Source: CAZEQJ01 sp964514385
GTDB lineage: Bacteria > Bacteroidota > Bacteroidia > Cytophagales > Cyclobacteriaceae
Assembly (NCBI GenBank): GCA_964514385.1
Contig: CAZEQJ010000002.1
Coordinates: forward strand, 62,001 to 126,000
Reading direction: 5' to 3'
DNA length: 64,000 nt
In this document: in pieces, positions 38,222-47,370 of the stretch
How the letters are laid out: the number at the start of each line of letters is the position of its first letter
Position numbering within the stretch: position 1 is the stretch's first letter
Position numbers and translations under genes: made by a program
The notes under the pieces: model-generated
What the model was told of the DNA's origin: nothing
The model's input: only the letters and a program-made list of their open reading frames with translations
The model's database searches: none

Positions 38222-39015
38222 TTAAATAGCATTTTAAATGCACTTGAAATATGCTTTTGTTTTATATAAGCCAGAATCATCGCTTTTCGGTATTTGTACT
38301 TATATATTATATTATCTAGCTTATCTAATGTAGCCCAATCTTTTATCCTATTTTCAATAAATCGATAACCCTTTTCTAAACCCTTTAGATTTTTCATGGC
38401 AGATGTAGGATTATCTCTGTAGTGCAAGATTACATCGCTTGTATATGCATAGACCCCACCTTTTTGAGTCAGTTGTAAATAAAAAAAAAGGTCTTCACAG
38501 TGCGTAAGGCCTTCTTCAAACCGATAGGTCTCTTTAGGGTTTCGTTTAATAAGCCATGTCAAACCAAGAAAACTTTTTCCAGTTAGTTTAATCAAGTCTG
38601 TAAAAGGATTTCCATAAAAGGAAGGAGACCATTTTTCATTTACTGTTGCCAAACCCTCATCCATCTTATGCACCACTCCATCCACAAATAAGATGTCTGC
38701 TGATTTTTCAAAAACTTTTAATCTGGATTTTAGGCTATTTGGTGGTAATACATCATCTGCATCCAAAAAACAAAAATAATCTCCTTTCATATTGTCTAAA
38801 CCTACATTACGAGCTGCAGCCACTCCTCTATTTTCTTGTTCGAAATATTTAATTCTACTATCTTGGAAGCTTTCAACTATATACTTAGATTGATCTTTGC
38901 TTCCATCATTTATCAATAATAATTCCCATTTTTGGAAGCTTTGACTCAAAACGGAAGCTATAGCAGCCTTCAGGTATTTTTCCGATTTATAAAAGGGAAT
39001 GATGATAGTAACCAA
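38218..39015 (-). CDS. Family 2 glycosyltransferase
   Basis: A 265-residue GT-A inverting glycosyltransferase: TIIIPFYKSEKYLKAAIASV at the start, LLINDGSKDQS, the AAARNVGLDNMKGDYFCFLDADD motif with the metal-binding DxD, and a later HCEDLFFYLQL with the candidate catalytic acid. Start is TTG; no ATG is available near the N-terminus. The gene follows the next upstream glycosyltransferase after 2 bases. Part of the AT-rich glycan cluster. Confidence 0.9.
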   Translation of the reverse strand: MVTIIIPFYKSEKYLKAAIASVLSQSFQKWELLLINDGSKDQSKYIVESFQDSRIKYFEQENRGVAAARNVGLDNMKGDYFCFLDADDVLPPNSLKSRLKVFEKSADILFVDGVVHKMDEGLATVNEKWSPSFYGNPFTDLIKLTGKSFLGLTWLIKRNPKETYRFEEGLTHCEDLFFYLQLTQKGGVYAYTSDVILHYRDNPTSAMKNLKGLEKGYRFIENRIKDWATLDKLDNIIYKYKYRKAMILAYIKQKHISSAFKMLFN

Positions 39016-39017
39016 AA

Positions 39018-39974
39018 TTATTTTACTTTTAAAAACAATGGCCTACCATTAAATTTATTTTTATACATGGGTATGTCAAATAAAACCTGATTAATTATTG
39101 TCCAATGGATAAAAATCAAATTAAGGTGTCTTTTCCTTTCCTTTTTACTCATCAAAGGAATTACAAGTAACGAAAAAATTGAATTCAAATATGCTCCTAA
39201 TGTATATATTGTAAATTGTAATTTTCCTAATTTATACCAATACAAAAAATACGATAGTACATTCTGTTTATTTACTAAATTACATTTTGTACTTCTACCT
39301 ACTAAATGAACAATTTTTGACTCCTTTGAGATTGCAATTTTAAATTTATCTTTTATTCTATTCCTAAACCATTCAGTATCCTCACAATACATGAAGAAAT
39401 CGGGGTCAAAACCACCTGTTAAATCAAAAACATTTCTTTTTAAAAAAATATATGCTCCATATAATCCTCCAATCTCATCAGATGTATTATTTAATTTAAT
39501 GATTTTTCTCAATATTGGATTCGAAAATATAAAACCATGCCTAAAAGCACTTATTACGTTCACTTTTGAATACTCAAAATATGATTTTTGTGGCGTTAAA
39601 TCTTCATTTAAAATATCAGCTCCAAATATCGAATATTGAGGGTTATTTTGGGCAAAATCAAAAGCAATGTCTATAGCTTCATTAAGCAAATAAGTGTCTG
39701 AATTTATTAAGACAAAAAAATCGGATTTAGCTATTTCCATACCCAAATTATTAGCTATACCAAATCCTACATTTTGATTGTTTTCGATTAATCTAATGTC
39801 TGGGAACCTTATTAAAAAAGATTTTGGGTCGCACTCATTGGAGTTATTGTCGACCAATATTATTTCATATTTTATTTTTTTCGTATTTTTAATTATAGAT
39901 TGTATGCAATTACAGGTAAGTTGAAACGTATTAAAATTTATAATTATAATTGAGACATCTAAATTATCTTTCAT
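39018..39974 (-). CDS. Family 2 glycosyltransferase, rhamnosyltransferase-like
   Basis: A 318-residue GT2 enzyme beginning with VSIIIINFNTFQLTCNCIQS, with LVDNNSNECD and NVGFGIANNLGMEIAKSDFFVL ahead of an NSD variant of the DxD motif. The GLYGAYIFLKRNVFDLTGGFDPDF and CEDTEWFRNRIK segments match the subgroup often annotated as rhamnosyl- or galactofuranosyltransferases. The C-terminal 70 residues are hydrophobic and may touch the membrane. It overlaps the upstream sulfotransferase by 11 bases. The DNA is very AT-rich (one 60-base line at 39181 has 13 G/C). Confidence 0.88.
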   Translation of the reverse strand: MKDNLDVSIIIINFNTFQLTCNCIQSIIKNTKKIKYEIILVDNNSNECDPKSFLIRFPDIRLIENNQNVGFGIANNLGMEIAKSDFFVLINSDTYLLNEAIDIAFDFAQNNPQYSIFGADILNEDLTPQKSYFEYSKVNVISAFRHGFIFSNPILRKIIKLNNTSDEIGGLYGAYIFLKRNVFDLTGGFDPDFFMYCEDTEWFRNRIKDKFKIAISKESKIVHLVGRSTKCNLVNKQNVLSYFLYWYKLGKLQFTIYTLGAYLNSIFSLLVIPLMSKKERKRHLNLIFIHWTIINQVLFDIPMYKNKFNGRPLFLKVK

Positions 39975-40758
39975 TGATTGAAGCTAATTTATTTAATTTA
40001 TGATACACCTTTAATGCTTTATTTAAATTGCATTCGTTTTTTGCGATTTTATGATTAAGTATGCTCTTATCTAAAACACTGGAAATATTTGTTTTAATAG
40101 TAATTCCTAAGTTTCTACTTAACCATTTCGAAAGGTTAGCTTCTTCAATTAAAAGATTATCAATATCAAATAAATAAATTTTATTTGGATTCTTTTCGTA
40201 AAAATCAATAATAGCTTCATTATATACACAGTATGTGTTTTCAAATATTTTAATCCACTTCCTTTTATTTAAATCAATATCAATAAACCAAAGAAATTTC
40301 TTTAATGGGTTGCGAGTATAGTACCATTTATTCTTTCTTAAACGTTTATACAATGATTCGATTACTAAATATGGATGACGATATACTGCTAAAACATGAA
40401 GATTATTTATAATATTGCTAAATTCATTTAAGAACAAGGTAGATCTAGGTTCCTTCCATCCCCATATTATTTCATTCCTGCTTCTTTTATTTATCAAATT
40501 TAAAAACTCATCATATCTTCGGATACAAAATTTATCGCTTTTTTTTATCATTAATCCATGCTGATTGATTTTATTTAATTCTAATTCCTTGGTAAAGAAG
40601 GATAATAATTCAATATCTTCAAAATGTCCATAGGGATTATCTGAATAACCTGACAGTAGGCTCTCTCCTAAATTTACTCCATTTCTAAAAAGCCACTGAG
40701 CTGTAAGGGATGTACCTGATCGATGCATACCCGCTACAAAAAGAACTTTGTTATCCAT
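39964..40758 (-). CDS. Sulfotransferase family protein (first of two)
   Basis: A 264-residue PAPS-dependent sulfotransferase homologue. The 5'-phosphosulfate loop is AGMHRSGTSLTAQW (residues 9-22), and the second nucleotide-contact segment is VYRHPYLVIESLYKRL. The segment NPYGHFEDIELLSF is common in bacterial sulfotransferases of glycan clusters. It probably sulfates a sugar of the exported glycan. It overlaps the neighbouring genes by 8 and 11 bases. Confidence 0.85.
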   Translation of the reverse strand: MDNKVLFVAGMHRSGTSLTAQWLFRNGVNLGESLLSGYSDNPYGHFEDIELLSFFTKELELNKINQHGLMIKKSDKFCIRRYDEFLNLINKRSRNEIIWGWKEPRSTLFLNEFSNIINNLHVLAVYRHPYLVIESLYKRLRKNKWYYTRNPLKKFLWFIDIDLNKRKWIKIFENTYCVYNEAIIDFYEKNPNKIYLFDIDNLLIEEANLSKWLSRNLGITIKTNISSVLDKSILNHKIAKNECNLNKALKVYHKLNKLASINER

Positions 40759-41824
40759 TAATTAATTTTTCAATCCTTTCAATTTGTTTTGTATAAGTAT
40801 TTTCAGCGGCAAAAGCTTTTCGTCCATTTTTCTTTTCAGTGGAATTCCAATATTTTAAATTGTAGGAAGCTGATTTAAAATTATCTAAGAAGTCCGCAGT
40901 ACTGTTTGACATTAATATTAATTTGACAGCATCATGATCTTTATATTCCTCTGTCCATGTAGCTACTATCATTTTTCCAGAACCTAAATATTCCATCATT
41001 TTATGAGGATTAGCTAACTGTTCGGGGTATTTCTGATACTGATACAGTAATATCAAGATATCAAGCTTTTCATAAAAGAAAGGTAAGTCATTTGAAGGAA
41101 GTTTACCGTAAAAATGAAAATTAGATTTATTACAGATGTGTGGAAATTTAGCTTTTGAATTCCATTGACCAGCGAAATGAAAATTGATATGGGGAAAATC
41201 ATTTATCAAGGATTTTACCAAATCCCAATCAATATATTTGATATCCAAATTACCAGCATACCCACAATTAATTTTACTTACCCCCCTTAGTTTAAATGCG
41301 GAACTTTGATGTTCGACCTTATTAAATCCATGACCAATGTTGTGGCTATTATCATTATATCTTTTTTGCTTTTGACTAATAAATTCGGATGTCGCTAAAC
41401 ATAAGTCAGCGGTTTTAGTACTTTTTTTAAATTGAAAATCTTGATTTAAATCTACAATATGTGATATTTTATATATCGAATTTGATAGAGCGGACAAATC
41501 ATAGAAGACGGAATTATCAAATGACCAAATCAGATCAAACTTAGTGTTACAAAATCTTTCTAATTCTTCAAATTTTTTTTTGATCAATTGTTTTTGCAGA
41601 AATCTGGGAAACCATCTTAAACCATTTATAAATCCTTTATAATTTACTGAAAAAACATTTTTATAATCGGTTTTTTCAAATCCAGTATATTTTGAAGGCG
41701 GATTTAAAAAAATAACTTTATTTCCTCTCTCTGCTAAATGAGTGGCATAATGATGTTTGGATACAAAAATATGTTCCCAAGACTCGGGGGAGATAAGTAA
41801 AATATTCTTACCCTTTAATTTCAA
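40751..41824 (-). CDS. Glycosyltransferase, GT-B fold
   Basis: A 357-residue protein with the start KGKNILLISPESWEHIFVSK and the motif GYAGNLDIKYIDW typical of a GT-B enzyme; the donor-binding side includes LDILILLYQ and NPHKMMEYLGSGKMIVAT. It resembles the group of glycosyltransferases that act in capsule or exopolysaccharide synthesis. Substrate unknown. It overlaps the upstream gene by 17 bases and the downstream sulfotransferase gene by 8. Confidence 0.82.
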   Translation of the reverse strand: MKLKGKNILLISPESWEHIFVSKHHYATHLAERGNKVIFLNPPSKYTGFEKTDYKNVFSVNYKGFINGLRWFPRFLQKQLIKKKFEELERFCNTKFDLIWSFDNSVFYDLSALSNSIYKISHIVDLNQDFQFKKSTKTADLCLATSEFISQKQKRYNDNSHNIGHGFNKVEHQSSAFKLRGVSKINCGYAGNLDIKYIDWDLVKSLINDFPHINFHFAGQWNSKAKFPHICNKSNFHFYGKLPSNDLPFFYEKLDILILLYQYQKYPEQLANPHKMMEYLGSGKMIVATWTEEYKDHDAVKLILMSNSTADFLDNFKSASYNLKYWNSTEKKNGRKAFAAENTYTKQIERIEKLING

Positions 41825-42905
41825 GGTTTTCTTTTACCTCTTGTAGTACTTCTAAATATTTTTTACCTATTTGTTCAGAATTAAATCTACCATTATAATC
41901 GCTTTTAAAATCATTAGGGATCTGATGAAACGCTTCTTTCCATTGATTTAATTCATTTTCTTTAATTAGATAGCCATTTCTACCCACTACCTCTGGAATA
42001 CCACCTAATTTTGGTGCTATTACATAAGCACCGGATGCTACTGCCTCAGCACAAACCACAGAGAAAGTTTCATAATCTGAAGGATGTAAAAAAGCTGTAC
42101 ATTTTTGCATGGAATCGGCTATCTGTCTGCTTTCCAAAAGACCTAATAATTCTATCTTTCCTTCAGCATTCTTTTCCTTGACAAAATTTTGCATATCATC
42201 CCACAAAGACCCATATCCGCCAATTTTAAGTGTGAAATTATCACTATACTTAGATTCTAAGAATGCTTGCATGACTAAGAGTGGCGTTTTGGGTTTTTTC
42301 CACTGACTAACCATGAAAAAGAAAGGATTACGTTCTTGATTATTTATGTGAAAAAATACTTTTTCATCCACTACATTTGGCACTATGTAGCAAGGGTATT
42401 TTCTTTTTGCAAATTGCTGGATATCCTTAGCCAAAGCTTCAGAGACTGTAATTACTGGAATATTCTGTCTAAATATTTTTTGAATTCTTGGCAATTGTTT
42501 TTTGGCACCAAAATTAAAATGGTAAGCACTCCAATGTTCTGTAATTACAATTGGTTTTTTTACCCATTTTTTTATCCAATGCCAGTAAGTTAACATTGGA
42601 TAAGCAATATGAAAGTTTATAATATCATACTTCTTAAAAGTTCCCTTTATAACTAGATCAAAAAGAAAGACAAAATGAATAATCTCAAAAAAAAACCATT
42701 TTTCTAATGGAAGTTTAATTAAAATTTGTCTAAACCTATTTTCGTAATGACGAAATATTTTAAATTTTTCATTTGATGATATTTGAAAATGAATCACATC
42801 ATTGTCACAACTAGTAGATAGGGCTTTGATATGATTTTTGATCCATGTTGCTTCCTTTTCATTAAATTGGTTGGGATACCAATTAGTTATATGAAGAACC
42901 TTCAA
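41808..42905 (-). CDS. Family 4 glycosyltransferase
   Basis: A 365-residue retaining GT4 enzyme. The N-terminus (KVLHITNWYPNQFNEKEATW) is the usual acceptor-domain start, and the donor domain has the E-x7-E motif in SDYETFSVVCAEAVASGAYV followed by GGIPEVVG. IVTEHW-like ITEHWSAYHF precedes it. This one is a confident family assignment; the sugar is not known. It overlaps the sulfotransferase upstream by 23 bases. Confidence 0.92.
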   Translation of the reverse strand: MKVLHITNWYPNQFNEKEATWIKNHIKALSTSCDNDVIHFQISSNEKFKIFRHYENRFRQILIKLPLEKWFFFEIIHFVFLFDLVIKGTFKKYDIINFHIAYPMLTYWHWIKKWVKKPIVITEHWSAYHFNFGAKKQLPRIQKIFRQNIPVITVSEALAKDIQQFAKRKYPCYIVPNVVDEKVFFHINNQERNPFFFMVSQWKKPKTPLLVMQAFLESKYSDNFTLKIGGYGSLWDDMQNFVKEKNAEGKIELLGLLESRQIADSMQKCTAFLHPSDYETFSVVCAEAVASGAYVIAPKLGGIPEVVGRNGYLIKENELNQWKEAFHQIPNDFKSDYNGRFNSEQIGKKYLEVLQEVKENLEIKG

Positions 42906-43590
42906 AATATATTGATCTTAGATATTTAGATTTAATCTTATTTTTAAGGTAAATTAAATCTCTTTCATTAAATATTTCTTTCCATGAATCAATTGTAGCT
43001 TTATTTGGTAATAGGCCCGTGGGTTCCGATACATTTATAGTTGGTTGTTCAATTGGCAAATTATATCTTTGACTTATTTCTCTTACTAGTTTTGAAGTGC
43101 TATTTTTAAGTTCTTCATATTGAATAATCAAAACATTTTCATTTTCTTCAGCAATATCTAGCCAACCAGAAACATGCCTTTCCCAATGTTGAATAATATT
43201 GTACTTTCTTCTGCTTCTGAAGGCTGGTGATCCTATCCAATCAAGTTTTGTCCTAAGAAATTCAGAAAATGAGATATTTTTTAAATTAGGATTAAGGAAG
43301 TTTGGTGTTTTCCAAATAGAATAAGCAACAGCTCTTGGATCTCTAAAGATATAAATTGCTGAATGATCAATTTTTTTTATAGCTGACGGAAATATATGGG
43401 AACCAAATAATTTTCCGTAAGGATTAGGGTTATTTTTCTTTTGTCGATTTGACCAATGACCCCAAATTACGTCCTCAACTTCTACATTTTTATCCCTAAA
43501 AAAGTTTTTTGCTAAAACGGCCTCCAGAAAATGGGTCCCTGAACGTGGATGTGAATAGACTCTAATTAAATCATTGTTCATTTTGACCAT
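42883..43590 (-). CDS. Sulfotransferase domain protein (second of two)
   Basis: A 235-residue sulfotransferase with the PAPS loop SHPRSGTHFLEAVL (residues 13-26) and the second nucleotide motif YIFRDPRAVAYSIW, closer to classical sulfotransferase family 1 than the other copy in this cluster. Two different sulfotransferases in one export operon suggest a glycan sulfated at two positions. It overlaps the acetyltransferase by 20 bases. Start could be the first ATG or the one 3 codons later. Confidence 0.88.
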   Translation of the reverse strand: MVKMNNDLIRVYSHPRSGTHFLEAVLAKNFFRDKNVEVEDVIWGHWSNRQKKNNPNPYGKLFGSHIFPSAIKKIDHSAIYIFRDPRAVAYSIWKTPNFLNPNLKNISFSEFLRTKLDWIGSPAFRSRRKYNIIQHWERHVSGWLDIAEENENVLIIQYEELKNSTSKLVREISQRYNLPIEQPTINVSEPTGLLPNKATIDSWKEIFNERDLIYLKNKIKSKYLRSIYFEGSSYN

Positions 43591-44065
43591 TGATGTATCT
43601 ATAGTGTTGTGTATTAAATTTAATGTGCTTTGCTGGATTTCCTGCTACAATCTCAAATTTCTTAACATCTTGCACTATAACAGAATTTGCACCTAACACA
43701 GCATAATCGTCTACCTTCAATCCTTCTTTAACGAAAACATTATCTCCAATCCAAACATAATTTCCTATTAAAATTGATTTTTCTTTAATTTTATGTGTTT
43801 TATTATCCTCATCAGCAGTCGGTCTAAATAGGTCATGAGTTCTGGAGGCTGCACTAAAATTCCTTCCAATTGCACAGTATTTACCAATAACCACTTTTGA
43901 TTCAGTTCCACTAACTATTCTAAATCCTGAATTAATATAAGTACCAAAACCAATTTCAACGTTACCATCAATTTGCCCCTGATGAGCCAAACGAACACCA
44001 TTTATTTCTTTGGAATAATTTTTAAGTTTTTTTCCGATGATTTTTTTATATAATTTTCTAAACAT
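43571..44065 (-). CDS. Left-handed beta-helix O-acetyltransferase
   Basis: A 164-residue hexapeptide-repeat acyltransferase of the CatB/WbbJ type. Repeats such as IDGNVEIGFGTYINSG, KVVIGKYCAIG, SILIGNYVWIGDNVFVKEG and DDYAVLGANSVIVQD are followed by IVAGNPAKHIKF. The candidate catalytic His lies in SRTHDLFRP. It most likely acetylates a sugar of the glycan. It overlaps the exporter ATPase gene by 8 bases. Confidence 0.9.
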   Translation of the reverse strand: MFRKLYKKIIGKKLKNYSKEINGVRLAHQGQIDGNVEIGFGTYINSGFRIVSGTESKVVIGKYCAIGRNFSAASRTHDLFRPTADEDNKTHKIKEKSILIGNYVWIGDNVFVKEGLKVDDYAVLGANSVIVQDVKKFEIVAGNPAKHIKFNTQHYRYINGQNEQ

Positions 44066-45302
44066 TTACTTCCCATTCATTTTCTATATAAACACCTTGT
44101 CTGTTAAGTGAATTAGGGAATCCAGAACCAAAATAATCTCCTTCATTGATGACAAAATAACTTATATCTTCAATTTTATAAATTAATTGCCCTTTTAACT
44201 GTATTATTAGTGAAGCACTAAATTTTCCAGACATAAATGGGTTTCTATTTATTCGACATAATATTTCTCCATCATTGTTTTCAATATTAATATTTTGCCC
44301 AACAATTTTATTATTTAAAACGCTTACAAAATTACCATTAGTATCATTTAAAATTATACCAATTGCTAGATCCTTAAAGCTTTGCATCGAATAATATTTG
44401 ATTCTGAATTGAATTTCTTCCCCAGCTATAAAGTTTCTTTCTGGTTGGTTCCTCCCATTTAATATTTCAAAGGATTTAATTTCAAATTCATAATTTGATC
44501 TATTTAAAGATTTAAAATCAATTTGTTCAAACTCTGAGTCATTTATGGTTTCTGAGTATTTCTTAATTACTCTATTAACATGATCCTCATAAATCAATTG
44601 TCCGCCTTGGAGCAAGGCTGCTCTATTACATAAATTCTGCACCGCCCCCATATTATGACTCACAAAAATCACCGTCCTACCTCCTTCTTTACTAACCTCG
44701 TCCATCTTTCCCAGACACTTTTTTTGGAATTCTGCATCACCAACAGCTAATACTTCATCCACAATAAGAATCTCGGGTTCCAGGTGAGCCGCTACCGAAA
44801 ACGCCAGGCGTACTTTCATGCCGGAACTATAATGTTTCACCGGTGTATCAAGGAATTTCTCAACTCCACTGAAGGCTACAATCTCGTCGAACTTCTGCTT
44901 TATTTCTAACCGTTTCATGCCCAGAATGGTACCATTGAGAAAGATATTTTCTCTACCTGTCAGTTCCATATGAAAACCGGTACCTACTTCTAGTAGAGAA
45001 GATACCCTGCCATTGATTTCAAATCGACCGGTTGTAGGCTCGGTGATTCGGCTAAGAATTTTTAGTAGCGTACTTTTTCCCGCCCCATTTCGGCCCATAA
45101 TGCCGACTGCCTCTCCTTTCTTAATTTTAAAATCGATGTCTTTGAGAGCCCAAAAACTCTTTTTTTCCTGACGTTCTCCAAAAAGCCCCGATAACTTATC
45201 TCTAAAGGAGTTTCTTAAATCACCACTTTTCTTGTGACCTATTATATATTCCTTACCCAGATTCTCTACTCTTATGGCTACGTCTTTGTCCATGTCACAC
45301 AA
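44058..45302 (-). CDS. wzt: Polysaccharide ABC exporter ATPase, Wzt type
   Basis: ATP-binding subunit of an ABC transporter that exports a finished O-polysaccharide or teichoic-acid-like glycan. 414 residues: Walker A GRNGAGKS at residues 70-77, ABC signature HYSSGMKVRLAFSVAAHL, Walker B EILIVDEVLAVGD and the switch His in VIFVSHNMGA. Residues from about 250 to the end form an extra beta-sandwich domain as in Wzt proteins that recognise the end of their own glycan. It overlaps the permease by 8 bases. The N-terminal half is less AT-rich than the C-terminal half and the following genes. Confidence 0.93.
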   Translation of the reverse strand: MCDMDKDVAIRVENLGKEYIIGHKKSGDLRNSFRDKLSGLFGERQEKKSFWALKDIDFKIKKGEAVGIMGRNGAGKSTLLKILSRITEPTTGRFEINGRVSSLLEVGTGFHMELTGRENIFLNGTILGMKRLEIKQKFDEIVAFSGVEKFLDTPVKHYSSGMKVRLAFSVAAHLEPEILIVDEVLAVGDAEFQKKCLGKMDEVSKEGGRTVIFVSHNMGAVQNLCNRAALLQGGQLIYEDHVNRVIKKYSETINDSEFEQIDFKSLNRSNYEFEIKSFEILNGRNQPERNFIAGEEIQFRIKYYSMQSFKDLAIGIILNDTNGNFVSVLNNKIVGQNINIENNDGEILCRINRNPFMSGKFSASLIIQLKGQLIYKIEDISYFVINEGDYFGSGFPNSLNRQGVYIENEWEVNV

Positions 45303-46203
45303 TATCGGCCATCACCCTTTCAATTCTCTTGAAATAGAATAGACCTGAAATGAATAATACAATAATGATCGAAAATGAAAAATAGGAGTATATGCTAGGT
45401 GCCGCTCCTCCTAATATACTCCAACGAAATCCCTCCACTACTCCCGCCATTGGGTTGGCATAATATATAAAAGTTGCCCATTTGGGTAAATTGGATATCA
45501 CATCCTGTGACTGGTATCCTACCGGTGTGGCGTACAAACCAAATTGAACGAGAAAAGGGACCACATGCTGAAAATCCCTGTACCTTATCGTCAAGGCACT
45601 TAACCAGATCCCAACAGCTAGGGCGCTAACAACTGCCAGTAGAAAGAAAGCAGGTAGATAAATGATGTTTGGTGATGGTAAGAAGCCGTAGGCGACCATA
45701 AGGATAATGACAAAAACCAGTGCAACTCCAAAATCAACGAATCCCACAACAGCTTTTGATAGGGGGATAACCAGACGCGGAAAATATATCTTTTTGATCA
45801 TCTCCTGTGAAGATATAATACTGTTTCCTGATTGGTTAAGTACAAAACCAAAATATGACCACGCTGCCATCCCGCAGATCGCGAATAAAGGATAGGGAAC
45901 GCCGCCTGTATCAACATTTGCAACCCGCCCGAAAACTACTGTAAAAATTGTCAGCGTGAACAAAGGCTGGATTACAGCCCACAGAAGACCCAAAAAAGTT
46001 TGAGCATACCGAACCCTAAGATCCCTGTAAGCAAGTATCAGAAATAGATCCTTGTACTGAATCAATTCCCTAAGATTTAGTCGCAGTGCTGATTTTCCTG
46101 CTTCGACTATCGTTTTAGGCAATGAATATTTATTTTTTTTCGCTTTTCTGATTTTTATGAAGTTTAAAACACTATATCTAAAGCTTCGCCACCTCAGCCC
46201 CAA
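45295..46203 (-). CDS. wzm: Polysaccharide ABC exporter permease, Wzm type
   Basis: Inner-membrane subunit of the exporter, 302 residues with about six membrane helices and the ABC-2 signature region FVLNQSGNSIISSQEMIKKI and FPRLVIPLSKA. The N-terminal part ELIQYKDLFLILAYRDLRV-RYAQTFLGLLW is diagnostic of the Wzm/TagG group. Start is TTG at 46203; an in-frame stop lies a few codons upstream, and no ATG is available before the first helices. First gene of the 15-kb minus-strand glycan and adhesin array, divergent from the next glycosyltransferase. Confidence 0.92.
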   Translation of the reverse strand: MGLRWRSFRYSVLNFIKIRKAKKNKYSLPKTIVEAGKSALRLNLRELIQYKDLFLILAYRDLRVRYAQTFLGLLWAVIQPLFTLTIFTVVFGRVANVDTGGVPYPLFAICGMAAWSYFGFVLNQSGNSIISSQEMIKKIYFPRLVIPLSKAVVGFVDFGVALVFVIILMVAYGFLPSPNIIYLPAFFLLAVVSALAVGIWLSALTIRYRDFQHVVPFLVQFGLYATPVGYQSQDVISNLPKWATFIYYANPMAGVVEGFRWSILGGAAPSIYSYFSFSIIIVLFISGLFYFKRIERVMADIV

Positions 46204-46305
46204 AACCGAAAGCTAATTTAACATTTGAAAATAAAATATATGTTTTGTTATATGAATGATTCGATCAATTTTCATTTTTGTGATATAAGTATAACCAAGT
46301 AAACG

Positions 46306-47370
46306 TTGAAGAACCCAAAAATTACCATATGGAGTCCTTATCCGCATAATACTGCCCCTTCCCAGCGTTTCCGGTATGAACTTTTCTTAAAGAATACCGA
46401 ATTCGAAGTCATTTACCTAACCTATTATCCCCCATCATCCTGGAAAAATCTTTACAACATAGGAATTGCCACACAATTATTTCTGGTAATGCAGGGTGGG
46501 CTACGCCGCATGATTCACATAGTGCAGTCCATATCTGCAGACTTCGTAATTATTCATCGTGAAGCCACCCCTATTGGCCCCCCTGTGTTTGAGTGGATTC
46601 TTATAAAAGGGATGCGGAAAAAAGTGATTTATGATTTCGATGATGCGATCTGGCAAACAGATGCAAATGAATCCAGCGTCAGTAAAATTTTACGGTGGCG
46701 ATCCAAAGTAAAATGGATATGTAAAAACAGCTGGAAAATAACAGCAGGTAACCAATACCTTGCTGATTTTGCTTCTACCTACAATTCTCACGTAATACTT
46801 ATTCCTACTGTTGTTGACACCTGCTATTTTCGTCCATTTCCTCACATTCATAGAGAACATGTCGTGATAGGATGGACAGGAACACACTCTACCCTTAAGT
46901 ACCTTGAATCGATCATTCCTGTGTTGTCAGCTATTCAACAAAACACTCCGATTTTACTCAATATTATAGCCAATCAAGACCCGGGATATTTAGATGTAAA
47001 ATATAAATTCATATCATGGACTGAAGAAAATGAGGTAAATGACCTTCAGGACATTGATATCGGACTGATGCCACTACCTGATGATGAATGGACAAAAGGT
47101 AAATGTGGATTCAAGATCATTCAATACGGAAGTGTTTCAGTGCCAGTAATTGCATCCCCCGTGGGTGTAAACAGTGCCATCATTCAACACGGTTACAATG
47201 GCTATCTTGCTTCAACTCAGGGGGAGTGGAAAGAGTGTTTGCTTAGCTTAATCAGTGACGCCTCATTGAGAAGATATATCGGGCAAAACCTTCGAAAAAC
47301 TATTGAAAATCAATATTCCGTTCAGGCTAATCAGACAGAGTTTTTGAAACTCTTTGCACGCAAGGCCTGA
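46306..47370 (+). CDS. Glycosyltransferase, GT-B fold
   Basis: A 354-residue enzyme with TIWSPYPHNTAPSQRFRYE at the start and donor-domain features VIGWTGTHSTLKYLESI, WTKGKCGFKIIQYGSVSVP and IASPVGVNSAII. It resembles glycosyltransferases of polysaccharide clusters; VIIHREATPIGP and YDFDDAIW are family features. TTG start. Transcribed away from the exporter. Its last 40 bases overlap the end of the convergent membrane-protein gene. Confidence 0.88.
   Translation: MKNPKITIWSPYPHNTAPSQRFRYELFLKNTEFEVIYLTYYPPSSWKNLYNIGIATQLFLVMQGGLRRMIHIVQSISADFVIIHREATPIGPPVFEWILIKGMRKKVIYDFDDAIWQTDANESSVSKILRWRSKVKWICKNSWKITAGNQYLADFASTYNSHVILIPTVVDTCYFRPFPHIHREHVVIGWTGTHSTLKYLESIIPVLSAIQQNTPILLNIIANQDPGYLDVKYKFISWTEENEVNDLQDIDIGLMPLPDDEWTKGKCGFKIIQYGSVSVPVIASPVGVNSAIIQHGYNGYLASTQGEWKECLLSLISDASLRRYIGQNLRKTIENQYSVQANQTEFLKLFARKA

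Noticed and set aside
37010..46203. Integrated mobile element carrying the glycan cluster
   Set aside because: Composition suggests transfer, but there is no integrase, transposase, tRNA junction or flanking repeat in the window.
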